34,481 nucleotides of DNA from Nitrospirota bacterium (lineage in GTDB: Bacteria; Nitrospirota_A; Leptospirillia; Leptospirillales; Leptospirillaceae). This document shows positions 1-7,852 of the stretch, one piece after another. Under the pieces are notes generated by a model. The model was given only the letters and a program-made list of their open reading frames with translations, searched no databases and was not told the DNA's origin. The position numbers and the translations under genes are program-made. Numbering within the stretch: position 1 is the stretch's first letter; every line of letters starts with the position of its first letter. The stretch spans positions 1-34,481 of the forward strand of contig JAKAAM010000005.1 in the NCBI GenBank assembly GCA_021802325.1, in the 5' to 3' direction.

Positions 1-306
1 GGATGGTCCGACAAGGCGCATGTACCCGGCTAGAGCAATGGCTTCCACCTTCTTTTCCCGAAGATGGGAAAGGATCCTCCTTTCATACTCGTCCTTCGAG
101 GAAAACTCCTTCGGCAGGATCTGGAGTGCAGGGATTCCCGCCTCCCGGGCCTTTTCAAGAACCGGGGCATTTTCCCTGTCGCAGACGAGAAGGACCGGAT
201 CGATCCTTGACAGCTTTCCCGAACGGACGGCGGACAGAATCGCCATGGCGTTCGACCCGCGTCCCGAAGCAAAGATGGCAAGACGAAGGAGACTACTCTC
301 CGGCAT
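1..306 (-). CDS. purN: Phosphoribosylglycinamide formyltransferase, N-terminal part (cut by window edge)
   Basis: Reading leftward from the ATG at 306, the frame stays open to the window edge (102 codons). It begins MPESSLLRLAIFASGRGSNA, with the ASGRGSN phosphate-binding motif typical of PurN, and reaches AGYMRLVGP, another conserved PurN block. PurN transfers a formyl group from 10-formyl-tetrahydrofolate to GAR in cytosolic purine synthesis. The start lies inside the end of purM (14-nt overlap) and is preceded by GGGAGG, so the two are probably translationally coupled. The C-terminal half, with the catalytic Asp, lies outside the window. The family call is firm; intactness cannot be judged. 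Confidence 0.93.
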   Translation of the reverse strand, partial: MPESSLLRLAIFASGRGSNAMAILSAVRSGKLSRIDPVLLVCDRENAPVLEKAREAGIPALQILPKEFSSKDEYERRILSHLREKKVEAIALAGYMRLVGPS

Positions 307-1342
307 AGAGAACCTCCCTCTTCCCCTCCACCACCTCCCCCAGCCGCCAGAATTTTTCCCCGCGGGTGGAGAGAAGTGATGAGAGTTCCTGGGAGGCTTC
401 CGGAGAGACGATGAGAACCAACCCGATCCCCATATTGAAGACCCGCAGCATTTCCGGAAGGTCAATCTTTCCCGCCTGGCGGATATGAGAAAACAAAGGA
501 GGAATGGGCCATTGCCCGAGTCCGATCCGGACCGAAACATTGTCCGGAAGAACTCTGGGAATGTTCTCCGTCAGCCCTCCTCCGGTCACATGGACGAAGG
601 CCCCGACCGGTAACGCCTTCCGGATGGCCGCCATGAGACGAACATAGATCCGGGTCGGGGTGGTAAGGAGTTCCCCCCAGGTCGTCTTCCGGTCGAAGGA
701 GGGCGAGTCCCCCGGAGAGATCCGTTCCCCTTCCAGAAGAACCTTCCGCGCCAGAGAGAATCCGTTGGAATGAAGCCCCGAAGAGGCGATGCCAACGACC
801 TGATCTCCTGGACGGACTGTGGATCCGTCGATGATCTTCTTTCGATCGGCGATTCCGACACAGAACCCGGCCAGATCAAAGTCCCCCGGGGTATAAAGGC
901 CCGGCATTTCGGCCGTTTCTCCCCCCAGCAGGGCCATTTCCGATTCCAGACATCCCTGAACCACCCCTTCCATCACAGGGAGGGATTCGTCGATGTCGAG
1001 GCGTCCGGTGGCAAAGTAATCGAGAAAGAAAAGGGGATCGGCGCCCATGACGGCGATGTCGTTCGCGCACATGGCCACGAGGTCGATCCCCAGCCCCGAA
1101 AAGCGCCGGGCCCACCGGGCCACCAGAAGCTTTGTCCCGACCCCGTCCGTCCCGGAGACCAGGACCGGATCCTCGTACCGTCCAAAATCCGGCCGAAAAA
1201 CCCCCCCGAACCCTCCGATTCCGGAAACCACCCCACTGCGATTTGTCCGACCCGCCAGGGGCTTGATCGCCTCCACCCAGCGATTGCCCCGGTCAATAGA
1301 GACGCCGGATCGCGCATAGGCCCCATCTTCTTTGTCTTCCAC
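293..1342 (-). CDS. purM: Phosphoribosylformylglycinamidine cyclo-ligase (AIR synthetase)
   Basis: PurM closes the imidazole ring of AIR using ATP in purine synthesis. The protein (349 residues from the chosen start) carries the family blocks SGTDGVGTKL, MCANDIAVMGADPLFFLDY, LLGGETAEMPGLY and SSGLHSNGFSLAR, and its length is usual for PurM. The frame stays open upstream to an ATG at 1429, but that would add about 29 residues unlike the family. The GTG at 1342 has an AGAGGA Shine-Dalgarno five bases before it and gives the expected N-terminus MEDKEDGAYARSGVS. It is first in a purM-purN unit and lies behind the AT-rich divergent control region at 1371-1432. Confidence 0.95.
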   Translation of the reverse strand: MEDKEDGAYARSGVSIDRGNRWVEAIKPLAGRTNRSGVVSGIGGFGGVFRPDFGRYEDPVLVSGTDGVGTKLLVARWARRFSGLGIDLVAMCANDIAVMGADPLFFLDYFATGRLDIDESLPVMEGVVQGCLESEMALLGGETAEMPGLYTPGDFDLAGFCVGIADRKKIIDGSTVRPGDQVVGIASSGLHSNGFSLARKVLLEGERISPGDSPSFDRKTTWGELLTTPTRIYVRLMAAIRKALPVGAFVHVTGGGLTENIPRVLPDNVSVRIGLGQWPIPPLFSHIRQAGKIDLPEMLRVFNMGIGLVLIVSPEASQELSSLLSTRGEKFWRLGEVVEGKREVLYAGE

Positions 1343-1370
1343 CAAGATCCTCTTCCTACAAAAATAAATA

Positions 1371-1400
1371 TTTATAGATAAATATTGAAAATGGCGCCAA
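1371..1400 (-). promoter_or_regulatory. Candidate promoter for purM-purN
   Basis: On the minus strand TTGGCG (1395-1400) and TATAAA (1371-1376) are separated by 18 nt in an unusually AT-rich stretch. Transcription would start near 1364, about 22 nt before the purM GTG. A 12-bp palindrome (1364-1375) overlaps the -10 box. The assignment comes from box matching only. Confidence 0.45.
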
Positions 1401-1403
1401 ATT

Positions 1404-1432
1404 TTGGGAATATATTCCCCATTCGGCATAAT
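1404..1432 (+). promoter_or_regulatory. Candidate promoter for the lipoprotein/outer-membrane barrel unit
   Basis: On the plus strand TTGGGA (1404-1409), a 17-nt spacer and CATAAT (1427-1432) place a start near 1439, about 60 nt before the ATG at 1501. The -35 and spacer overlap the perfect palindrome at 1406-1419. A protein binding there would cover this promoter and sit just upstream of the purM promoter. Confidence 0.4.
1406..1419. promoter_or_regulatory. 14-bp perfect palindrome, possible operator
   Basis: GGGAATATATTCCC is self-complementary over 14 bp. It lies between two divergent promoters, overlapping the rightward -35/spacer and directly upstream of the leftward -35. The shape fits a dimeric regulator's operator, but no regulator gene is visible nearby and the cognate protein is unknown. 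Confidence 0.4.
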
Positions 1433-1500
1433 CGCTAATCATAGCCCAACCGACCCCTTATCAACAACACGTCCCGAATGGCGAAAAAAGGACTTTCCGA

Positions 1501-2475
1501 ATGCCTTCCTGCCTGCGACTCTCCAGGAAATTTCTTCATTCGCTCAGTCTCATCCTGGCCTTTTTTACTCTTGCCTCTTGTGGAAACGGAAACTTGCTTG
1601 GCAACGGCTCCGGGAATCCCGGAACGCCCCTGGGAGCCCTTGAGATCGCCAATGCCGATATCGCGAGCGGGAACTATTCCGGAGCCATCGCCGTTCTTGC
1701 GCCCTATTGCCCGAACAACAACTGCGTCAATGCCGACATCGCCAATGCCGACGCCAACGCTTACATCGCCATCGGGAACGGAACGTCCGGATCGGGAGGC
1801 GCCACCATCACCCAGATCCTCTCCAACACCCTGAGCCTGGTCAACACAAATGCCAGTGCCACCCAAATTCTCCAGGGGATCAATCAGGCGGTTCCCTGTC
1901 TCTCGAACAACTCCTGCGGGCCGCTCTATCTCAACAATTTGGCCACGGCCCTCCAGATCCTGGCCAATGCCTCCTGCTCCGGATCGACCACAAATGCCGC
2001 CAATTGTCCGGATTCCTCTTCCATCCTGCTGGCATCGGCCCTCTATCTCCTGGCTGTGGCGCAATATGAAACGGGGATCGTCTACCAAAATGGCAATTGG
2101 GAGATGTGCTCCCCAAGCGGAGGTGGGCTCACGGGATGCGTTTCCCTCAATGAATCCGCCCTGGAGGCAGATCTTTCGTCATCGAGCCTTCTCCCAAACA
2201 TCGCGGCCATTCTGGGGGCCACATGTTCGGGCTGCTCCGGAAGCCCCACCCTTTCCATTACGACAACGACGGCTCTTGATGTTCTTCCCTATTTTCTGGC
2301 CTCCCTGGGATCGACCAACACCAATATCGCCACATCCTTCAATCAGTTTCTTAATGCCATCAACACCTGCTCCACCAGCCCGACCTCAACCTGCGCGACG
2401 AGTCCTTCCGGCACGACCCCCTCGAGCGTCACTCTGAGCCCTTCCGGGTTGGCCTATGACCTGAGCCAGCTATGA
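1501..2475 (+). CDS. Predicted cysteine-rich lipoprotein of unknown function
   Basis: This 324-residue protein starts with a lipoprotein signal: basic residues, a hydrophobic stretch (about 12-25) and the lipobox LASC with Cys27 as the lipidation site. The mature part is low in charge and rich in Asn, Ser, Thr, Ala and Gly. It holds 12 further cysteines in close pairs (for example CPNNNC, CLSNNSC, CSGC), which suggests disulfide-closed loops outside the cytoplasm. NADIA-like segments recur near residues 50-80, possibly helical and TPR-like, though that is weak. AAGGA lies eight bases before the ATG. It is followed 85 nt later by an outer-membrane barrel gene on the same strand, so the two may act together. 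I do not recognise a family. Confidence 0.8.
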   Translation: MPSCLRLSRKFLHSLSLILAFFTLASCGNGNLLGNGSGNPGTPLGALEIANADIASGNYSGAIAVLAPYCPNNNCVNADIANADANAYIAIGNGTSGSGGATITQILSNTLSLVNTNASATQILQGINQAVPCLSNNSCGPLYLNNLATALQILANASCSGSTTNAANCPDSSSILLASALYLLAVAQYETGIVYQNGNWEMCSPSGGGLTGCVSLNESALEADLSSSSLLPNIAAILGATCSGCSGSPTLSITTTTALDVLPYFLASLGSTNTNIATSFNQFLNAINTCSTSPTSTCATSPSGTTPSSVTLSPSGLAYDLSQL

Positions 2476-2560
2476 CCTCTCAAGTCCGGCATTCTCTTTT
2501 CCGAAAAGACTATCAGACCTTTGTGCGACCTCCATCCGTACATCCATCCAAGGAACGAAC

Positions 2561-3709
2561 ATGAACCGACATCGTAACCGCATTCAAAACGTTCTTCTGT
2601 CGGGAGCCCTGGCGGGATTCTGCTCCCTGACCCTTTTCATGGCTCCGGGCCGTGCCCTGGCCGGCCCCTCGGGTGTGGCCGGCTCTGCGCTCTTCCAGCA
2701 GTTTCCGATTCTCTACCAGGGGGTCCTGGTGGAAGGTATGGGAGGGGCCTTCACGGCGGTGGCCGACGACTCAAACGCTCCCTTCTATAACCCGGCCGGA
2801 CTCGACAATATCCAGAGCTCCACATTCCAGATCCTGAACATTTCAGCCGACGTCACCTATCCGACCCTCTACCCCAACCTCTACAACAGCCTGAACGGGG
2901 CGAGCACCAGCAACCCGTCCACCTATGTAAACACCTTTAACAGCGTGGCAGGACAGAGCCTTTATGCCCGGGTTGGAGACTACTCAAACTACACCACCCA
3001 TGATTTTGCCATCGGCCTTCTGAGCAACAATCAGGTCCTGGGAGTCGCCAACGCCTCTCCCACGACCACCAACCTGGCCTCCCTGGCGGCCCTCTCAGAC
3101 TCGGGAATCGTGATTAGCGGCGCCTACGGATTCTTCAACCACCACCTCCAGGTTGGCGGCACATTGATGGGACTTTACCAGATGTTCGAAAACATTCCTT
3201 CCCTTACCGTTTCACAGGCCAGCGCCATTTCCAGCACTCTCTCGAGCAACCTTTCCCATGGATTCGGGGTCGTCGGAAACCTGGGAGCCATCTATCACTT
3301 CGACCTTCCCCTCAACCCCACCCTGGGCGCCTCGATTCTGAACGTCGGAACTGCGAGCTTTGGCGATGCCGGATCGCTTCCCCAACTCATCAATGCCGGC
3401 GTCGGCATCGATCCGGACATCGGGTTCGGGCGGCTCCTCGCCGACATCGACTATGTCGATGTGACCAATTACCTTTACTATACCGGCGATTCCTTGTGGC
3501 TTCACACCCGGTTCGGGGTCCAATACCAGTTCCCCGAGATTCTCACCGTCTCGGCCGGACTTTATGAAGGTTATCCCACCTTCGGCGTCGGGGTCGACCT
3601 CTGGGCCGTCGAAGTGAACGCCTCCTACTACACGGAGGAGGCCAGCCCCGTTCCGGGACTTAATCCTGACCACATCGTCTCCCTCCAGGTGGCTTTCGGC
3701 TGGATGTGA
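2561..3709 (+). CDS. Outer-membrane beta-barrel protein, PorV/PorQ (UPF0164)/FadL-like
   Basis: The 382-residue product has a Sec signal peptide ending near ALA-GPSG (residue about 35). This is followed by EGMGGAFTAVADDSNAPFYNPAGL, the block seen at the start of PorV/PorQ, UPF0164 and FadL-like barrels (quoted here as EGMGGAFTAVADD and NAPFYNPAGL). The rest alternates short hydrophobic and polar strands with many aromatic residues, and ends VAFGWM, as expected for a barrel in the outer membrane. The substrate or role (transport or secretion scaffold) cannot be told. AAGGA precedes the ATG. It lies downstream of a lipoprotein gene in the same direction and upstream of a strong terminator, so it probably ends a two-gene unit. 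Confidence 0.72.
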   Translation: MNRHRNRIQNVLLSGALAGFCSLTLFMAPGRALAGPSGVAGSALFQQFPILYQGVLVEGMGGAFTAVADDSNAPFYNPAGLDNIQSSTFQILNISADVTYPTLYPNLYNSLNGASTSNPSTYVNTFNSVAGQSLYARVGDYSNYTTHDFAIGLLSNNQVLGVANASPTTTNLASLAALSDSGIVISGAYGFFNHHLQVGGTLMGLYQMFENIPSLTVSQASAISSTLSSNLSHGFGVVGNLGAIYHFDLPLNPTLGASILNVGTASFGDAGSLPQLINAGVGIDPDIGFGRLLADIDYVDVTNYLYYTGDSLWLHTRFGVQYQFPEILTVSAGLYEGYPTFGVGVDLWAVEVNASYYTEEASPVPGLNPDHIVSLQVAFGWM

Positions 3710-3724
3710 CGAGAGGATTCGCCC

Positions 3725-3760
3725 AAACAAAAAAGGCGCCGATCGGCGCCTTTTTTGTTT
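3725..3760. terminator. Bidirectional rho-independent terminator
   Basis: A 36-nt perfect palindrome reads as an A-rich arm, GGCGCC, a central GATC, GGCGCC and a T-rich arm. On either strand it gives a GC hairpin followed by at least six T. It lies between the convergent stops of the barrel gene (3709) and rnc (3818), so it can end both transcripts. Confidence 0.93.
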
Positions 3761-3817
3761 CTCTTGTTCGCCAGAACACAAATCACCCTTCCGGACAATT
3801 CTGGACCTGTCCCGATT

Positions 3818-4576
3818 TCAGGAGAGCGAACTTCCCAAGGGAGACTGGCGAAGATCCTTGGTGGTCAGGGCGATCCGATCGAGTGCCGCGGCAGCGGCCT
3901 TCTGCTCCGCTTCCTTCTTCGAATGGCCCTGTCCTTCTCCCCAGACGCTCTCTCGAATCAGAACCGCCACATCGAAGACCTTCTGGTGGTCCGGTCCGGA
4001 TTGACCCGTGATCTTGTACTTCGGAAGGGTCTCCAGTTCGCGCTGGCAATACTCCTGTAGCTCGGTCTTGTAGTCGGCAATGGCGTCGGTCCGGGAGGCC
4101 CCTTCGATCACCTCCCGAAACTCCCGGAGGACGAAGTTTCGGGCTGCTTCGAGGCCACCGTCCTGATATATCGCGGCAATGATGGCCTCGAGGGCATCGG
4201 AGAGAATGGAATTTTTTTCCCGTCCCTGGGTGATTTCCTCCCCCCGACCGATCAGGAGGAAACTTCCGAGACCAATGCTGCGGGCGACTTGGGCCAGGGT
4301 GGGCTCGGAAACAATTCGCCCCTTGAGTTTGGACAAAACGCCTTCCGGGGAGTCGGGCCAGAGGGCCATGAGATGTTCCGCAATCACAAGACCTAGAACG
4401 GTATCTCCCAGAAACTCCAGGCGCTCGTTGTCCCGTCGGGTCCCACCCTTCCGAAACTCGTTGGTGTAGGACTTGTGGATGGTCGCCTCTTCGAGCCGTT
4501 CCAGGGATCGGAAGCGATACCCGAGACGTTCTTCAAGAAGCGGGAGATTGTGCATCCATTGGGACCGGGGAAACAT
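3818..4576 (-). CDS. rnc: Ribonuclease III
   Basis: RNase III cuts double-stranded RNA in rRNA maturation and mRNA turnover. The 252-residue protein has an N-terminal nuclease domain with the signature NERLEFLGD (50-58). The metal-binding set expected from the family is present (Glu51, Asp58, Asp127 and Glu130 in SDALEAIIAAIYQDGG). A C-terminal double-stranded-RNA-binding domain starts near DYKTELQEYCQ and ends in KKEAEQKAAAAAL. A start at Met8 is also possible. It is the last gene of the long leftward run, 35 nt after fabF, the usual rnc position behind fab genes, and is followed by the 3725-3760 terminator. Confidence 0.97.
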   Translation of the reverse strand: MFPRSQWMHNLPLLEERLGYRFRSLERLEEATIHKSYTNEFRKGGTRRDNERLEFLGDTVLGLVIAEHLMALWPDSPEGVLSKLKGRIVSEPTLAQVARSIGLGSFLLIGRGEEITQGREKNSILSDALEAIIAAIYQDGGLEAARNFVLREFREVIEGASRTDAIADYKTELQEYCQRELETLPKYKITGQSGPDHQKVFDVAVLIRESVWGEGQGHSKKEAEQKAAAAALDRIALTTKDLRQSPLGSSLS

Positions 4577-4611
4577 TGTCTGTCCTCAGCGAAGAAAGGC
4601 GCCCGGCCCTG

Positions 4612-5868
4612 TCAGCCATCGAACCGGGAGATCACAATTGAGGCGTTGGTGCCACCGAAGCCGAAGGAGTTTTTGAGAATCACCCTGACATCCTGCTTTC
4701 GGGCGCCGTCGGACACGTAATCGAGGTCGCATTCAGGATCGGGATTTTCGAGATTGATGGTGGGCAGGATCACACCATGGCGGAGTGTCATGAAGGCCAG
4801 CGCCGTCTCGACCCCGCCGGCTCCGCCGAGGAGATGGCCCATCATCGATTTCAAAGCCGAAACAGGAGTCTTGGAGGCATGGTCTCCCAAAACGGTTTTG
4901 AGCGCCTTGGTTTCGATCTTGTCGGCAAAGGTCGAGGTGGCGTGGGCATTCACATGGTCCACCTCGTTGGGGGAAATCCCCGCGTTCGAAAGTGCCATGC
5001 GCATGCATCGGATCGCCCCCCCCGCATCATCGGGAGGAGCCGTGATGTGGTAGGCGTCTCCCGTCAAACCATACCCGAGGACCTCTCCATAGATGGTGGC
5101 CTTTCGGGCGAGGGCCCGGTCGAGGGACTCCAGGACCACCACCCCGGCCCCCTCTCCCAGCACAAAACCGTCTCGGTCCCGGTCGAATGGACGCGAGGCA
5201 TGCTCCGGATCATCGTTCCGCGAGGAAAGGGCCCGGGCCGCCGCAAAGCCCGACACAGTCAGAGGAGTGAAGGCCGATTCGGAGCCACCGGCCAGCATGG
5301 CATCGGCGTCCCCTCTCCTGACGATGTGATAGGCATCCCCGATGCAGTGGACACCGGTTGCACAAGCTGTCACGGCGCAGGAATTCGGCCCTTCGAGGCC
5401 CATGCGGATTGCGATCTGCCCGGAGGCCAGGTTGATGAGAACCATCGGAATGAAGAAGGGAGATACCTTACGCGGCCCTCCCTCCACCAGCTGGGAGTGG
5501 TAGTACTCGATTCCGCCGATTCCCCCGATTCCCGATCCGACATAGACCCCGATCCGTTCGCGGGTGCCATCGTTGATCTCGAGGGCGGCATCCTCCACCG
5601 CCATCTGGGCTGCCGCAATGGCGTAATGGATGAAGGTGTCCATCTTCTTGATTTCTTTCTTGTCGATCCACTGCCCCGGATCGAACCCCTTCACCTCTCC
5701 TCCGAAGCGGACAGGAAGATCGGAGGGGTCAAAGCGGGTGATGGCTCCCACTCCGGACCGTCCAGCGCGGGCGGCGTCCCAAGTCGCCTGGGCGGTATTT
5801 CCCAGGGGAGAGACGATCCCGACACCCGTGACGACAACCCTCCGGTCCTGGAGGGGACGGATCCCCAT
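4612..5868 (-). CDS. fabF: 3-oxoacyl-[acyl-carrier-protein] synthase II
   Basis: FabF condenses malonyl-ACP with growing acyl-ACP in type II fatty acid synthesis. The 418-residue protein has the Cys-His-His triad of the family: Cys169 in TACATG, His309 in VNAHATST and His345 in MMGHLLGGAGG. It ends in the usual NSFGFGGTNASIV block. The ATG overlaps the acpP stop by one base (TGATG), implying translational coupling with its carrier protein. Together with fabD, fabG, fabH and plsX it forms a complete elongation operon except for the dehydratase and enoyl reductase, which must be encoded elsewhere. Confidence 0.97.
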   Translation of the reverse strand: MGIRPLQDRRVVVTGVGIVSPLGNTAQATWDAARAGRSGVGAITRFDPSDLPVRFGGEVKGFDPGQWIDKKEIKKMDTFIHYAIAAAQMAVEDAALEINDGTRERIGVYVGSGIGGIGGIEYYHSQLVEGGPRKVSPFFIPMVLINLASGQIAIRMGLEGPNSCAVTACATGVHCIGDAYHIVRRGDADAMLAGGSESAFTPLTVSGFAAARALSSRNDDPEHASRPFDRDRDGFVLGEGAGVVVLESLDRALARKATIYGEVLGYGLTGDAYHITAPPDDAGGAIRCMRMALSNAGISPNEVDHVNAHATSTFADKIETKALKTVLGDHASKTPVSALKSMMGHLLGGAGGVETALAFMTLRHGVILPTINLENPDPECDLDYVSDGARKQDVRVILKNSFGFGGTNASIVISRFDG

Positions 5869-6098
5869 CAGACGCGCTCGCTGATATAGTCGATCGCATT
5901 CTGGACCGTCGAGATTTTTTCCGCATCCTCGTCGGGAATCTCGATCCCGAACTCTTCTTCCAACGCCATCACAAGCTCGACGGTATCGAGGGAGTCAGCC
6001 CCGAGATCCTCGACAAAATGGGACTCCGGATGGACCTCCTCTTCCTCGACGCCCAGCTGTTCCGCAATGATTTTCTTGACCCGATCGTTGATTGCCAT
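5868..6098 (-). CDS. acpP: Acyl carrier protein
   Basis: This 76-residue acidic protein carries growing acyl chains on a phosphopantetheine arm attached to Ser36 in [19 protein letters not shown], the hallmark ACP helix II. The ribosome site is ideal: AAGGAGGT lies eight bases before the ATG. A 9-bp hairpin stands just upstream (6129-6149). Both fit a carrier protein that must be made in excess over its operon neighbours. It is the likely acyl donor for PlsX here and perhaps for the OlsB-like enzyme and the desaturase near the right end of the window. Confidence 0.98.
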   Translation of the reverse strand: MAINDRVKKIIAEQLGVEEEEVHPESHFVEDLGADSLDTVELVMALEEEFGIEIPDEDAEKISTVQNAIDYISERV

Positions 6099-6128
6099 GA
6101 AACCAAACCTCCTTGAAGGATTTTTATG

Positions 6129-6149
6129 GTCCGGGAAAGATTCCCGGAC
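6129..6149 (-). promoter_or_regulatory. Intercistronic hairpin between fabG and acpP
   Basis: A perfect 9-bp inverted repeat (GTCCGGGAA, 3-nt loop, TTCCCGGAC) lies in the 60-nt gap before acpP and is not followed by a T-tract in the leftward transcript. It does not look like a terminator. A processing or stability element that lets acpP mRNA accumulate separately is a reasonable inference. Confidence 0.5.
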
Positions 6150-6158
6150 GGTGCCATA

Positions 6159-6923
6159 TTACGGCATGTAGAGCCCGCCGTTCACGGGAATGACAGCCCC
6201 CGTGACATATCCACCCGCCGGGTCGACGAGGAAGCGGACCGCATGGGCGATCTCTTCCGCTTTTCCGAACCGTCGGACAGGAATTCGCTCCAGGACCCCG
6301 CTTGTCACGCTTTCGGGAAGGCCTGCGGTCATATCCGTTTCGATGAATCCGGGGGCCACGACATTGACGGTGATGCCACGAGACGCCACTTCGAGTGCCA
6401 CCGACTTCGAGAAGGCTTCAATCCCTCCCTTGGAGGCCGCATAGTTGGCCTGACCCGCATTTCCCGTCGAACCCACCACCGAGGAGATGGAGACGATCCG
6501 TCCGTAGCGCTGCTTCATCATGGGACGAAGGATCGCCTTGACCATCCGGAACGGACCTGTCAGGTTGACGTCGATCACCTCCCTGAAATCCGCCTCATCC
6601 ATGCGCACAAGGAGCTTGTCCCGCACGATGCCGGCATTGTTCACAAGAATATCAACCCTACCCCAGCGATGCAACACTTCGTCTACGGCCGCCTCGATCG
6701 AGGCTGGATCGCTCAGGTCGAGGACGACAGCCTCTCCCAGATTGCCTCCGGGTAGGCCCCGAATCTTGTCCAGGAGGGCGGGGGCCCCGGTCCTGCAGCC
6801 AAAGGCCACCCGAACCCCGGCCGCGAGAAGCGAGGATGCGATCGCCCACCCGATACCCCGGTTGGCCCCGGTCACCAGCGCCACCTGCTCGGACAAGGGC
6901 CGGATCTCCTCTTTTTCCTTCAT
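6159..6923 (-). CDS. fabG: 3-oxoacyl-[acyl-carrier-protein] reductase
   Basis: FabG reduces 3-oxoacyl-ACP with NADPH. The 254-residue short-chain dehydrogenase has the cofactor motif TGANRGIG (18-25), NNAG (95-98) and the catalytic set Asn120, Ser148, Tyr161 and Lys165 (YAASK). It ends PVNGGLYMP, typical of FabG. The ATG overlaps the fabD stop (ATGA), so it is translated in series with the malonyl transferase. The first ten residues are a slightly long lead before the first strand, but no better start is visible. Confidence 0.96.
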   Translation of the reverse strand: MKEKEEIRPLSEQVALVTGANRGIGWAIASSLLAAGVRVAFGCRTGAPALLDKIRGLPGGNLGEAVVLDLSDPASIEAAVDEVLHRWGRVDILVNNAGIVRDKLLVRMDEADFREVIDVNLTGPFRMVKAILRPMMKQRYGRIVSISSVVGSTGNAGQANYAASKGGIEAFSKSVALEVASRGITVNVVAPGFIETDMTAGLPESVTSGVLERIPVRRFGKAEEIAHAVRFLVDPAGGYVTGAVIPVNGGLYMP

Positions 6924-7852
6924 GTGCGATCCTCCTTCCGGTCGGTCGATTCCCAGATAATTTTTTCTCTGGGTTCCACGGCCTTCTCGATTCGCTTACC
7001 CAATCCCGTCAGGACAGATCCTGGACCTACCTCGACAAATCGAGTCACACCGTCCTCGAGGAGTCCCGCCACAGAGCGTCGCCATTCGACGGGACTTTCC
7101 ATCTGCCTCACAAGGAGGTTCCGTATTTCTCCGGAGGCCTCTCCCGCCTTCAATGGTCTGGCGGTGACATTGGGAACGACAGGAATAGAAAGGGAAGACA
7201 GGGTCACCTGGGACAGAAGATCCTTCATCGACAATGCCGCCCGATGCATAAGGGAGGTATGGGATGGAACGGAGACCGGAAGGGTCAGCACCTTACGCAC
7301 CCCCGCCTCCTTCAGAAGATCGATCGCCCGGAGAACCTTCGAGCGTGATCCTGCGATCACGCACTGGCCCGGACAATTGTCATTGGCCACGGAAACCACC
7401 CCTTCTCCGTCTCCAATGGCGCGTGCCAGAATTTCCTCGACCTGCTCCCTGTCGGGCCCCAGAACGGCCGCCATCAACCCCTCTCCCTCGGGAACGGCCT
7501 CCTGCATGAATCGTCCCCGCTTGTGCACCAATTGGACAGCGTCTTCAAAGGACAGGGCCCCGGCTGCGACCAATGCCGAGTATTCACCCAGGCTGTGCCC
7601 AAGAACGACATCGGGGGCAAGGATCTCCCGAATCCGTCCGAGAGCCAGCACGCTTGCCACAAGAATGGCCGGCTGGGTCCAGAAGGTCTGATCCAGGGAC
7701 CCGTGAGGGTCGTTTCGGGAAATAGAAAGGAGGTCCGCCCCGAGTATATCGCTCGCCTGGGCAATCCGGTGTTTTTCTTCGGGCCGGTCAAATCCATCGA
7801 GAAGTCCGGGATACTGGGATCCCTGTCCTGGAAACTGGAAGGCGATTTTCAT
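6920..7852 (-). CDS. fabD: Malonyl-CoA:ACP transacylase
   Basis: FabD loads malonyl groups onto ACP. From the ATG at 7852 the protein has 310 residues and begins MKIAFQFPGQGSQYPG, the canonical FabD start. The nucleophile is Ser87 in GHSLGEYSALVAAG, and His198 in SVPSHTSLM is the likely partner. The frame is open further upstream inside fabH, but the 7852 start has GGAG six bases before it and forms an ATGA overlap with the fabH stop. The fabG ATG overlaps its own stop in the same way. Confidence 0.96.
   Translation of the reverse strand: MKIAFQFPGQGSQYPGLLDGFDRPEEKHRIAQASDILGADLLSISRNDPHGSLDQTFWTQPAILVASVLALGRIREILAPDVVLGHSLGEYSALVAAGALSFEDAVQLVHKRGRFMQEAVPEGEGLMAAVLGPDREQVEEILARAIGDGEGVVSVANDNCPGQCVIAGSRSKVLRAIDLLKEAGVRKVLTLPVSVPSHTSLMHRAALSMKDLLSQVTLSSLSIPVVPNVTARPLKAGEASGEIRNLLVRQMESPVEWRRSVAGLLEDGVTRFVEVGPGSVLTGLGKRIEKAVEPREKIIWESTDRKEDRT

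Noticed and set aside
1741..1770. Repeated GCCAATGCCGA units as a DNA repeat or CRISPR-like array
   Set aside because: Only a few imperfect copies, in frame inside the lipoprotein gene and explained by its NADIA-like protein repeats.
1435..2088. Leftward open frame of 217 codons opposite the lipoprotein
   Set aside because: Gly/Val/Ile/Asp-rich shadow; the plus strand has a signal peptide, a lipobox and a ribosome site.
4777..5889. Rightward open frame of 370 codons across fabF
   Set aside because: Antisense to fabF with its full catalytic triad; no domain seen.
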